7,566 bases of DNA, from the NCBI GenBank assembly GCA_025359355.1, contig JANYGR010000370.1, positions 1 to 7,566 of the forward strand. The letters run 5' to 3'. The notes beneath the pieces were generated by a model. That model saw only the letters and a program-made list of their open reading frames with translations, had not been told where the DNA came from and made no database searches. This DNA is from Bacteroidota bacterium (GTDB lineage: Bacteria > Bacteroidota > Bacteroidia > B-17B0 > Aurantibacillaceae). The translations under genes and the position numbers were made by a program. Below are positions 1-6,236 of this stretch, piece by piece. Position 1 is the stretch's first letter. Every line of letters starts with the position of its first letter.

Positions 1-7
1 TAAGTTT

Positions 8-38
8 AAAAAAAAGCCATACGAATGCTCGTATGGCT
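8..38 (-). terminator. Rho-independent terminator of the PfkB kinase gene
   Basis: A 10-bp perfect stem (15-24 paired with 29-38) encloses the four-base loop 25-28. Read on the minus strand, the stem is followed by eight T residues (the A run at 8-15 on the plus strand). It begins about 20 bases after the kinase stop codon, which is the expected place and orientation. This is a classic intrinsic terminator, seen directly in the sequence. Confidence 0.9.
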
Positions 39-58
39 CTGTAATAATATGATTTTTA

Positions 59-982
59 TTATACTAAAGAAATGTCGAATTGCACTAAGTCAATAAATTC
101 TTGCACACGTTCATCAACGTCTTTTTGAGATAAACCAATTAAACGCTCTGTTCCAAATTTCTCAACTGTGAAACTTGCCATCGCCGAACCGAAAATAATA
201 GCACGTTTCATGTTCTCAAAGCTAATGTCTTTGGTTTTAGCAAGGTATCCGATAAATCCACCAGCAAAGCTATCGCCTGCACCAGTTGGGTCAAAAACGT
301 CTTCTAAAGGCAAAGCAGGAGCAAAGAATACTTCTTCTTTATTAAATAATAATGCACCGTGCTCTCCTTTTTTAATTACCAAGGCTTTTGGTCCCATTGC
401 TAATATTTTTTGAGCAGCTTTCACTAATGAGTATTCACCCGATAATTGGCGGGCTTCCGAATCATTAATCGTTAATACATCAATTCCTTTGATAGTTTCT
501 AATAATTCAGGCATAGCAATATCCATCCAAAAGTTCATTGTATCTAATACAATTAATTTAGGACGAGCAGTTAATTGAGAAAGTACTTTTTGCTGAACGT
601 TAGGCATTAAATTACCTAACATTAAAAATTCACAATTTTTAGAAGATTCTGGAACAATAGGATCAAAATCAGCTAAAACATTTAATTGCGTGTCTAAAGT
701 ATCACGAGAATTCATGTCATTATGGTAACGGCCACTCCAAAAAAACGATTTTTCGCCTTTTTTTATCTGTAAACCATCCAAGTTAGCCCCGTGATTTTTT
801 AAAGTATTCATAAATTCTTGAGGAAAATCATCTCCAACAACAGATACTAAGCTAATATCTTTGGTAAAATAAGACGATGCTAAAGCTATGTAACTAGCTG
901 CTCCGCCTACGATTTTATCGGTTTTCCCGAAAGGAGTTTCTATAGCATCAAACGCTACGGTACCTACAACTAAAAGACTCAT
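59..982 (-). CDS. PfkB-family carbohydrate/nucleoside kinase
   Basis: A 307-residue cytoplasmic kinase of the ribokinase/PfkB family, which transfers phosphate from ATP to a hydroxyl of a sugar or nucleoside. The N-terminal strand opens with MSLLVVGTVAFDAIE, and a GGAAS segment at residues 26-30 matches the substrate-side glycine pair of the family. NDSEARQLSG at 173-182 matches the conserved middle block. The family signature DPTGAGDSFAGG at 231-242 forms the anion hole and carries the probable catalytic base Asp237. Length is normal for the family (about 300-330). The ATG at 982 is the only sensible start because the family's first beta strand begins immediately after it. No Shine-Dalgarno is visible, as is usual in Bacteroidota. 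The gene stands alone, with a -7-like box about 25 bases upstream and a hairpin terminator behind. Substrate cannot be decided from sequence: ribokinase-, fructokinase- and adenosine kinase-like activities all remain possible, and no neighbour points to a pathway. Confidence 0.93.
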   Translation of the reverse strand: MSLLVVGTVAFDAIETPFGKTDKIVGGAASYIALASSYFTKDISLVSVVGDDFPQEFMNTLKNHGANLDGLQIKKGEKSFFWSGRYHNDMNSRDTLDTQLNVLADFDPIVPESSKNCEFLMLGNLMPNVQQKVLSQLTARPKLIVLDTMNFWMDIAMPELLETIKGIDVLTINDSEARQLSGEYSLVKAAQKILAMGPKALVIKKGEHGALLFNKEEVFFAPALPLEDVFDPTGAGDSFAGGFIGYLAKTKDISFENMKRAIIFGSAMASFTVEKFGTERLIGLSQKDVDERVQEFIDLVQFDISLV

Positions 983-1007
983 AATTAAAAAGATTAAAAT
1001 ATTTTCA

Positions 1008-1015
1008 CAAATATA
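1008..1015 (-). promoter_or_regulatory. Candidate -7 box for the PfkB kinase gene
   Basis: On the minus strand this reads TATATTTG, a full match to the Bacteroidota -7 consensus TAnnTTTG, and it lies 25 bases upstream of the kinase start codon. No well-spaced -33 TTG is visible: the nearest TTTTG is only about 11 bases upstream. The call therefore rests on the -7 box and its position. It sits directly beside the -33 element of the oppositely oriented tRNA promoter. Confidence 0.4.
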
Positions 1016-1046
1016 TTGTTTATTTACAAAATAGATATTAAATTTG
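1016..1046 (+). promoter_or_regulatory. Promoter of the tRNA-Asn gene
   Basis: A TTG at 1016-1018 and TAAATTTG at 1039-1046 are separated by 20 bases, matching the Bacteroidota -33/-7 pair (TTG and TAnnTTTG). The predicted start, a few bases after 1046, would give a short 5' leader before the mature tRNA at 1069. Position and strand fit. There is no experimental support. Confidence 0.6.
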
Positions 1047-1068
1047 CCCTCCTTTATTAGGAAAAGAT

Positions 1069-1142
1069 TCCTTCTTAGCTCAGCTGGTTAGAGCACATGA
1101 CTGTTAATCATGGGGTCCCTGGTTCGAGCCCAGGAGAGGGAG
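1069..1142 (+). tRNA. tRNA-Asn, anticodon GTT
   Basis: The 74-base cloverleaf folds completely. The acceptor stem 1069-1075 pairs with 1135-1141, all seven pairs formed and one of them T-G. The D stem is GCTC 1078-1081 with GAGC 1091-1094. The anticodon stem is 1096-1100 with 1108-1112, and loop CTGTTAA at 1101-1107 places anticodon GTT at 1103-1105. The T stem is 1118-1122 with 1130-1134 around loop TTCGAGC. G1142 is the discriminator base. The following bases are CTA, so the CCA end is not encoded and must be added by the CCA-adding enzyme. GTT reads the AAC and AAU asparagine codons. The gene is single, not part of a tRNA cluster in this window. Confidence 0.97.
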
Positions 1143-1163
1143 CTAAAAAAAACAATTGCCAAC

Positions 1164-1195
1164 AAAAGCCCACTGTCTGTGGGCTTTTTTGTTTT
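1164..1195 (+). terminator. Rho-independent terminator of the tRNA-Asn gene
   Basis: A 10-bp stem, 1164-1173 with 1179-1188, has the five-base loop TGTCT. It is followed by further T residues (six T at 1185-1190, then GTTTT). It starts 21 bases after the tRNA. The A run on the 5' side means it could also act weakly on the minus strand. Confidence 0.88.
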
Positions 1196-1231
1196 CTTAA
1201 TGTCTTAAAATGTCTTGTATTCCGATAAATT

Positions 1232-1257
1232 AAAAAGCCACTCTTAGAGTGGCTTTT
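1232..1257 (-). terminator. Rho-independent terminator of the dienelactone hydrolase gene
   Basis: An 11-bp perfect stem, 1233-1243 with 1247-1257, has loop TTA. On the minus strand it ends in a run of five T residues (plus-strand A at 1232-1236). It lies about 22 bases after the hydrolase stop codon. It has A and T tracts on both sides, so it may also back up the tRNA terminator on the plus strand. Confidence 0.87.
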
Positions 1258-1278
1258 ATGTTGATGAATAAACGAGAT

Positions 1279-2118
1279 TTATTTCAAATGTAATTTAATA
1301 AACTCTGTGGCGTGTTTATATGCATCGTCGGCAAATTCTTTGCTAAATTTTGGATTGCTAGGATTAGCAAAAGCATGATCGGCATTGTATGATTTAACAG
1401 TCAAACTTTTATTAGTAGTTTTCATGTTCGTTTCAAATTTAGTAACAACCTCTTTATTAATCCATTGATCTTGTTCTGGCCAAATAAATAGTATAGGTGT
1501 AGTTAATGTTTTTATTTTTTCCATCTTTTCTTCAGGCATACCATAATACATCACGCAGGCTTTACTTTGTTTGCCAGCTAATAAAGTGGATTGCATACTC
1601 CATCCGCCTCCAAAACACCAGCCTATAGTGGCAATGTTGGCTTTAGTGCCTACATGAGATAATACGCCTTTTATAATAGCCTCGGCTCTTTCTGTTTTTA
1701 CACTTTGCATATATTTCGCCGCAGAGTCTTTCACGGCCGCGATTTTGTGATCGTATAAGTCGATTGCGATGACATTGACATTGCCCAATGTTTTAAATAT
1801 TTTCTCTGATTCTTGTTTAATGTAATCGTTTAAACCCCACCACTCATGTATTACAAACACATAATTGTTGGTTGGCTTTTCTGCTTTGATTTCGTATGCA
1901 TGCCCTTCTTTACCATCAGCTGTTTTAAAAGTAATGTCTTTACCAATTGGATTTGATAAGGTAAAAGGATGTGGGTCTAAATGGGTTGCAACAAATTTTT
2001 CATTATGTGTTAGCATAGCAAATGTTTCTGTTGAACTTGGTTTTGCGCAACAACTTTTTTGAGAAAAACTTTGTGTTGCAACAAGTAGCGATAATGTAAT
2101 AACTAAAGATGTTTTCAT
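1279..2118 (-). CDS. Exported dienelactone hydrolase-family alpha/beta hydrolase
   Basis: A 279-residue alpha/beta hydrolase of the dienelactone hydrolase (DLH) family. The N-terminus is a Sec signal peptide: Lys2, hydrophobic core about 4-14, likely cleavage after Ser19 in SFS-Q. The mature protein would be periplasmic or exported. HEWWG at 91-95 matches the conserved DLH block carrying the helper glutamate. The nucleophile elbow GWCFGGG at 166-172 gives Cys168, Asp217 lies in WPEQDQW, and His248 lies in NADHAF. Together these form the Cys-Asp-His triad typical of DLH. Residues 20-60 are an extension not needed for the fold and hold a Cys23-Cys24 pair. Members of the family hydrolyse dienelactones or other small esters. 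True DLH is cytoplasmic and acts in chlorocatechol breakdown, and nothing in this window suggests that pathway, so the substrate is unknown. The ATG at 2118 is chosen because it opens the signal peptide. The gene has its own hairpin terminator and follows the efflux operon by 106 bases. Confidence 0.9.
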   Translation of the reverse strand: MKTSLVITLSLLVATQSFSQKSCCAKPSSTETFAMLTHNEKFVATHLDPHPFTLSNPIGKDITFKTADGKEGHAYEIKAEKPTNNYVFVIHEWWGLNDYIKQESEKIFKTLGNVNVIAIDLYDHKIAAVKDSAAKYMQSVKTERAEAIIKGVLSHVGTKANIATIGWCFGGGWSMQSTLLAGKQSKACVMYYGMPEEKMEKIKTLTTPILFIWPEQDQWINKEVVTKFETNMKTTNKSLTVKSYNADHAFANPSNPKFSKEFADDAYKHATEFIKLHLK

Positions 2119-2181
2119 AATTTAAAAATATATGGTTAATTATTGAAGAATGTTAGATCCATTTATGTTAACAGCTCAAGC

Positions 2182-2208
2182 TAAAATTAGTTTAAATTTT
2201 TTCATCAA
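2182..2208 (-). promoter_or_regulatory. Weak candidate promoter for the dienelactone hydrolase gene
   Basis: On the minus strand a TTG (2206-2208) precedes TAATTTTA (2182-2189) by 16 bases. The second element matches TAnnTTTG except for the last base. The spacing is shorter than the usual 19-20 or so. The 106-base gap is extremely AT-rich, so chance matches are likely, and the gene may instead be read through from the efflux operon. Confidence 0.2.
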
Positions 2209-2224
2209 AAGAAAAAATAATTTA

Positions 2225-3808
2225 TTAATGATCTGATACCATTGTAGGTTTTTCAACCTTTTTGTGTCGAATTAATAAGACGAGTGGAATTGAAATTAAC
2301 ATCACAAAACCTACCATTAAAAATCCTTGATTGTAACTTACCAATGCTTGTTGTTTATATAAAGCGCCCTCAAGAGCTTTGTATGCTAAGGATTGAGCTT
2401 CTTCTAAACTTTTTCCTGCACTTAAAAAATTTTGTGTAAGTAAAGAAATTCGATCAGAACTAACAGTATCATAGATGTTAATATATCCCAACATACTTCC
2501 TCTAATTTGGGCATTCGAATTAATAAGGTAAACATTTAGTAAGGCAATGCCAATTGCACCGCCTAGCTGTCTTATCATATTTGCTAAACCTACTGCTTGT
2601 GTCATGTCTTTTCCTTTTAGGCCGCCAACAGCTAAGGATAAAATTGGCGACATCATAAACGCCATACCAAAACCACGTAAGAAAAATGGAATATAAAAAT
2701 CATTTTCAGTCGAGTCTGGCGAAGCAAAACCTAACATCATTAAAAATCCAAAGGTTAACATAATACCTATAATGATAATGCTTTTCGGATTAGTGCCCCT
2801 TCCTAGTAGTTTACCTACGATAGGCATAGCCACAGCGGTACATAAGGCACCTGGAATCATAAATACGCCTGTTTGAGTGGCAGTCCAGCCCAAAGATATT
2901 TGTGCAAATAAAGGGAAGATAAATACAGTGCCAAATAATAACATGCCTAACATTAAGTTCATTAAACTACCCATTACTAAGTTGTAATTTTTATAAAGTC
3001 TGATATTAACGGCTGGATAATCAATACTTAATTCGCGATAAATAAAAGCGATTAATCCAAATAAGGCCAAGATAGATACAACAACTATTTCATCGCTTTC
3101 AAACCAATCTTTAGATGTGCCTTCCTCTAACACAAATTGTAAGGAGCCCACGGCCATTACTAAAAATAACATTCCCCACCAATCTATTTTCCGAGGTTTC
3201 ACAGCGCCTATTCTGTCGGTGATGTATGTCCAAGATAAAAAAGTAGCAATGATACCAATAGGAATATTTACATAAAATATCCAATGCCAAGAAATATGAT
3301 CAGTGATGTAACCGCCAATAGTAGGACCAAACGTTGGACCCATAATAATTCCCATACCAAAAATGGCATTGGCTGTGCTAATTTTTTCTGGTGGAAAAAC
3401 ACCAATAATAATAGTTTGTGCGGTTGATAATAAGCCACCGCCACCAAGTCCTTGAACAAATCGCCAAAATACTAAAGTCCACAAACTATCAGATAAACCG
3501 CACATTAAGGAAGATACCGTAAATATAATAACCGACATAGTGAAGTAAACTTTACGCCCAAACAAATCAGAAAGCATACTTGTTAATGGAATAATAATCA
3601 CATTAGAAATAGCATACGATGTTGTTACCCAAGCAATCTCTGTTGTAGTGGCGCCTATGCTTCCGCTTATTTCGCGTAAAGACACATTGACAATAGTCGT
3701 ATCAATCAACTCTAATACTGCACAACTGATAGCCGTTATAATGGTTATCCATTTGGTAAATCCAGTTGGGTACTGTATTAAAGAAGGCGCTTGAAGTGTT
3801 GTGTTCAA
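2225..3808 (-). CDS. emrB: EmrB/QacA-type MFS drug antiporter (DHA2, 14 helices)
   Basis: A 527-residue inner-membrane proton-coupled drug exporter of the major facilitator superfamily, DHA2 family. I count about 14 hydrophobic helices, roughly at 18-38, 57-77, 86-105, 111-131, 145-165, 172-195, 209-229, 240-258, 277-299, 310-331, 342-361, 372-393, 409-428 and 494-514. Family motifs are visible: LELIDTTIVNV at 32-42 with Asp36 in helix 1 (DHA2 motif D1), SDLFGRK at 80-86 (motif A), and GMGIIMGPTFGPTIGG at 151-166 (antiporter motif C). A long periplasmic segment at about 430-493 before the last helix is also seen in EmrB. The start codon is TTG (3806-3808), seven bases after the emrA-like stop. 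There is no ATG upstream in frame before that stop region, and the next Met lies inside the membrane domain. An ATT at 3812-3814 is a less likely alternative. The gene is last in the tetR-tolC-emrA-emrB operon and works with the two genes before it. The emrB symbol is by family similarity; substrates are unknown. Confidence 0.93.
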   Translation of the reverse strand: MNTTLQAPSLIQYPTGFTKWITIITAISCAVLELIDTTIVNVSLREISGSIGATTTEIAWVTTSYAISNVIIIPLTSMLSDLFGRKVYFTMSVIIFTVSSLMCGLSDSLWTLVFWRFVQGLGGGGLLSTAQTIIIGVFPPEKISTANAIFGMGIIMGPTFGPTIGGYITDHISWHWIFYVNIPIGIIATFLSWTYITDRIGAVKPRKIDWWGMLFLVMAVGSLQFVLEEGTSKDWFESDEIVVVSILALFGLIAFIYRELSIDYPAVNIRLYKNYNLVMGSLMNLMLGMLLFGTVFIFPLFAQISLGWTATQTGVFMIPGALCTAVAMPIVGKLLGRGTNPKSIIIIGIMLTFGFLMMLGFASPDSTENDFYIPFFLRGFGMAFMMSPILSLAVGGLKGKDMTQAVGLANMIRQLGGAIGIALLNVYLINSNAQIRGSMLGYINIYDTVSSDRISLLTQNFLSAGKSLEEAQSLAYKALEGALYKQQALVSYNQGFLMVGFVMLISIPLVLLIRHKKVEKPTMVSDH

Positions 3809-3815
3809 TGTAATA

Positions 3816-4955
3816 TTATTTAGTGTGAATGTCTACAACAGCACTTAATCCTGGTAATAACAATCCTGTTAATTCTTTTGGATATTCTGTAATCATAATT
3901 CTTACGGGCACGCGTTGGGTGATTTTCACAAAATTTCCTGTTGCATTATCTGGAGGTAATAATGAAAATTTAGCACCAGTCGCGCCACCAAAGCTTTGTA
4001 GTTTGCCTACAATATGGGCTTTAGGAAAGGCATCAATTTTAATATCTACTTCTTGGTTTGGTCTCATTTCTTCTATTTGCGTTTCTTTAAAATTAGCACT
4101 AACCCATAAATTAGTATAATCAACAGCGGAACAAACAGGTACGCCTACTTGTAAATACTGACCAATTTCAATTGATTTTTTTGAAATGATGCCGTCAAAA
4201 GGTGCTTTCACTAAGGTGTTGTCTAATTGTGTTTGCGCTAGTTGTAATTCGGCTTCGCGTTGTTTAACCATTGCTTGCGCTAATATAATTTGTGATTTTT
4301 GTCCAACAGCTTGTGATTGAGCGCCTGATGCTTGCGAAGTAGAAGCTTCATATTGTTTCTTCAACATATCTAATTGCGCTTTGGCTGTTTCAAATTCTGC
4401 TTTGGTGGATTCAAATTGTTGTTGTGTTGCAGCTCCATCTTTCAACATTTTTTCGCTACGACTCATTTCTTTTTCATTTTTTGTATAACGTGCCTGCGCA
4501 CTTGCAATGTTGTCTTTAGCAGCTTGGCTATTTAAGCTAGAGGCAGAGGCATTTAAATCCGCAGTTGTTGCTCCTGATTTAGCAATGTCTAATTGTGCCT
4601 TTGCACTTTCTAATGCTGCTTCAGCTTGTGTTACTTTTGCGATATAATCTTTACTATCAATTTCGATAAGTATATCACCTTTTTTTACCATTTGATTATC
4701 GGTAAAATTTACTTTAGTCACAAAGCCTTGAACGATAGATCTCACGGGAGTTATCATAGCATCAATTTGAGCATTGTCTGTTTTTTCGTGCCCCATTGCG
4801 GATATCCAAACGTATAACACAATGATGATAATAACTGATGCTACTGTTCCCAGTATTATTATTTTTTTATTTTTTGGAGCTGATTTATTTTCTGAAATAG
4901 TTTCTTCCATTGGATTTGTATGTTTTGTAGTTGATTGTTCTTGTTTGTTTTCCAT
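3816..4955 (-). CDS. emrA: EmrA/HlyD-family periplasmic adaptor (membrane fusion) protein
   Basis: A 379-residue membrane fusion protein that bridges the MFS pump and the outer-membrane channel. A short charged cytoplasmic tail is followed by one membrane anchor at about 31-52. The first lipoyl half is at about 66-101 (ITPVRSIVQGFV and KKGDILIEID). A coiled-coil hairpin rich in Ala, Gln, Lys and Glu spans about 103-247. The second lipoyl half includes APFDGIISKK at 251-260, then comes a beta-barrel domain with FKETQIEEMRPNQEV at 289-303, as in EmrA. The hairpin turn is near 170-177. Arg166, Met170 and Thr177 align with the R-L-S positions of AcrA that dock to the channel tip. Length is close to E. 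coli EmrA (about 390). The ATG at 4955 lies five bases after the tolC-like stop; Met16 is a possible internal start but coupling favours the first. The symbol is by family similarity, and HlyD-like is the broader safe name. Confidence 0.93.
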   Translation of the reverse strand: MENKQEQSTTKHTNPMEETISENKSAPKNKKIIILGTVASVIIIIVLYVWISAMGHEKTDNAQIDAMITPVRSIVQGFVTKVNFTDNQMVKKGDILIEIDSKDYIAKVTQAEAALESAKAQLDIAKSGATTADLNASASSLNSQAAKDNIASAQARYTKNEKEMSRSEKMLKDGAATQQQFESTKAEFETAKAQLDMLKKQYEASTSQASGAQSQAVGQKSQIILAQAMVKQREAELQLAQTQLDNTLVKAPFDGIISKKSIEIGQYLQVGVPVCSAVDYTNLWVSANFKETQIEEMRPNQEVDIKIDAFPKAHIVGKLQSFGGATGAKFSLLPPDNATGNFVKITQRVPVRIMITEYPKELTGLLLPGLSAVVDIHTK

Positions 4956-4960
4956 GATGT

Positions 4961-6232
4961 TTAGTAACCTAAAGTTGTATTGTAATTTTGTTTAGCCATT
5001 ATTAATTGAATTTCATGAAGCTTCAAATTAAACTGCGATTGATTTTCGGCATTCAAATCCACAATATAATCAGACGCTGTAATCACGCCATTATCTAGCT
5101 GACTAGAAGATGCCTTACGAATAGTAGTTTTTGCAGTTACAATTTTCACATCCATCGTAATCATTTTTTCTAATTTGATAATTTCTTCTTGTTGTTGCAC
5201 TAACGTTGACTGAAGATTTAGATCAAATATTTTTTTCTGATTGGTAACAATATCATTATTGATGCGAATGTTTTGTGTTTCTTTAGCCGACGTATAATAT
5301 GCTGTTAAATTCCAAGATAAGCCAGCACCAACGATTCCGTATGGTCTAAATTCATTATTTAAAAAATTGTAACCTGGTCGCCCATAATAACCTCTTCCAA
5401 ATACAAATACTTTCGGTAAATTATTTTTAAAAACCATACTCTCTTTTAGCTTTAAGCTATTGCTTTGCAAGTCATACAACTTATATTCTGGTCTTATAAT
5501 AATTGATTGAAGAGCGATGTCTTTTTTCGCATAAGTAAAAGAAACTGTTGTATCTAAAGTCTTATTTGTTATAATCGATAAGGTTTTGTACCACGCATTT
5601 AGATTTGAATTAATCTCTTCTATTTTTTGTTGTGTGGTAAGATACTCCGATTCCAATACTAAAAAACTACTTTGTAAAGCTGCACCATTGTCGACTGCCG
5701 ACTGTATTTTTTTTCGTTTAGAATCTAATTCGTTTATTCTTAACAACATTATTTTTTTGTTTTCTTGTTGTAAGCAAACATTACCATACAGTTGATTGAT
5801 TCTGTCTTTTAATTTCAAGTATTCTACATCTACTTGCTGTGATTGAATTTCAGAGCTTTCTCGTTCTATTTGTTTTTGCGTTTTAACAGCGCCATAATCA
5901 AATATATTTTCTTTCAATTCTAATCCTAAACTGTATTGATCTGGTTTTTGTTTAAAGCCCGAAGAGCCTGCGCCAGGGAAAGAAAATTCAGTTACTTCGC
6001 TTTGATAGGTAGCTTGACCAGCTACATTTATTTGAGGTAAAAAATTTGCACTTAATTGTTTTACTTTGTTACTGCCAATGTCATTATACATTTGCTTTTG
6101 TTTCAATAACGGATAATTTTCTTTAGCTAAAGCTTGTAGTTGTTCTAAAGTTAATTCTTCTTTTTGTTGAGCACGTAATTGGAAACTCAATATTAGAGCA
6201 GAAAAACATACGATGTAAGTAAATAGTTTCAT
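4961..6232 (-). CDS. TolC-family outer-membrane efflux channel
   Basis: A 423-residue outer-membrane factor that provides the exit duct of the pump. A signal peptide covers residues 1-21 (Lys2, hydrophobic core about 4-17, cleavage after Ala21 in RA-QQ). The mature part shows the internally duplicated plan of the family: helical stretches (about 27-62 and 117-222; 249-269 and 315-423) and two beta-hairpin regions. The beta-hairpins carry LPQINVAGQATY (65-76) and LPKVFVFGRGYYG (272-284), the equivalent first strands of the two repeats. The periplasmic tip motifs are NGAALQSSFLVLESEY (182-197) and NGVITASDYIVDLNAE (381-396), again duplicated. Length fits Bacteroidota TolC proteins. The ATG at 6232 opens the signal peptide and follows the tetR stop by four bases, so translation is probably coupled. 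It partners with the downstream adaptor and MFS antiporter. No Shine-Dalgarno is evident. Confidence 0.92.
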   Translation of the reverse strand: MKLFTYIVCFSALILSFQLRAQQKEELTLEQLQALAKENYPLLKQKQMYNDIGSNKVKQLSANFLPQINVAGQATYQSEVTEFSFPGAGSSGFKQKPDQYSLGLELKENIFDYGAVKTQKQIERESSEIQSQQVDVEYLKLKDRINQLYGNVCLQQENKKIMLLRINELDSKRKKIQSAVDNGAALQSSFLVLESEYLTTQQKIEEINSNLNAWYKTLSIITNKTLDTTVSFTYAKKDIALQSIIIRPEYKLYDLQSNSLKLKESMVFKNNLPKVFVFGRGYYGRPGYNFLNNEFRPYGIVGAGLSWNLTAYYTSAKETQNIRINNDIVTNQKKIFDLNLQSTLVQQQEEIIKLEKMITMDVKIVTAKTTIRKASSSQLDNGVITASDYIVDLNAENQSQFNLKLHEIQLIMAKQNYNTTLGY

Positions 6233-6236
6233 TAGT

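Noticed and set aside
168..413. Plus-strand open frame of 81 codons
   Set aside because: It lies entirely antisense inside the PfkB kinase gene, has no recognisable domain, and the opposite strand carries the conserved family motifs.
1865..2062. Plus-strand open frame of 65 codons
   Set aside because: Antisense shadow of the dienelactone hydrolase gene with no independent coding signal or promoter.
2196..2218. Hairpin ATTTTTTC/GAAAAAAT as terminator of the efflux operon
   Set aside because: The stem has one G-C pair only and no clean T run after it. In DNA this AT-rich it is not distinguishable from chance.
3268..3459. Minus-strand 63-codon frame inside the emrB-like gene
   Set aside because: It is an out-of-frame shadow; the overlapping MFS frame is clearly the real one.
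3829..4119. Plus-strand open frame of 96 codons
   Set aside because: Antisense to the adaptor gene's beta-barrel region. No family resemblance and no start context.
4626..4995. Two overlapping plus-strand open frames opposite the 5' part of the adaptor gene
   Set aside because: Both are antisense shadows. Their hydrophobic look comes from reading the opposite strand of the membrane anchor and lipoyl regions.
5586..5795. Plus-strand open frame of 69 codons
   Set aside because: Antisense to the TolC-like gene, with no domain or regulatory signal.
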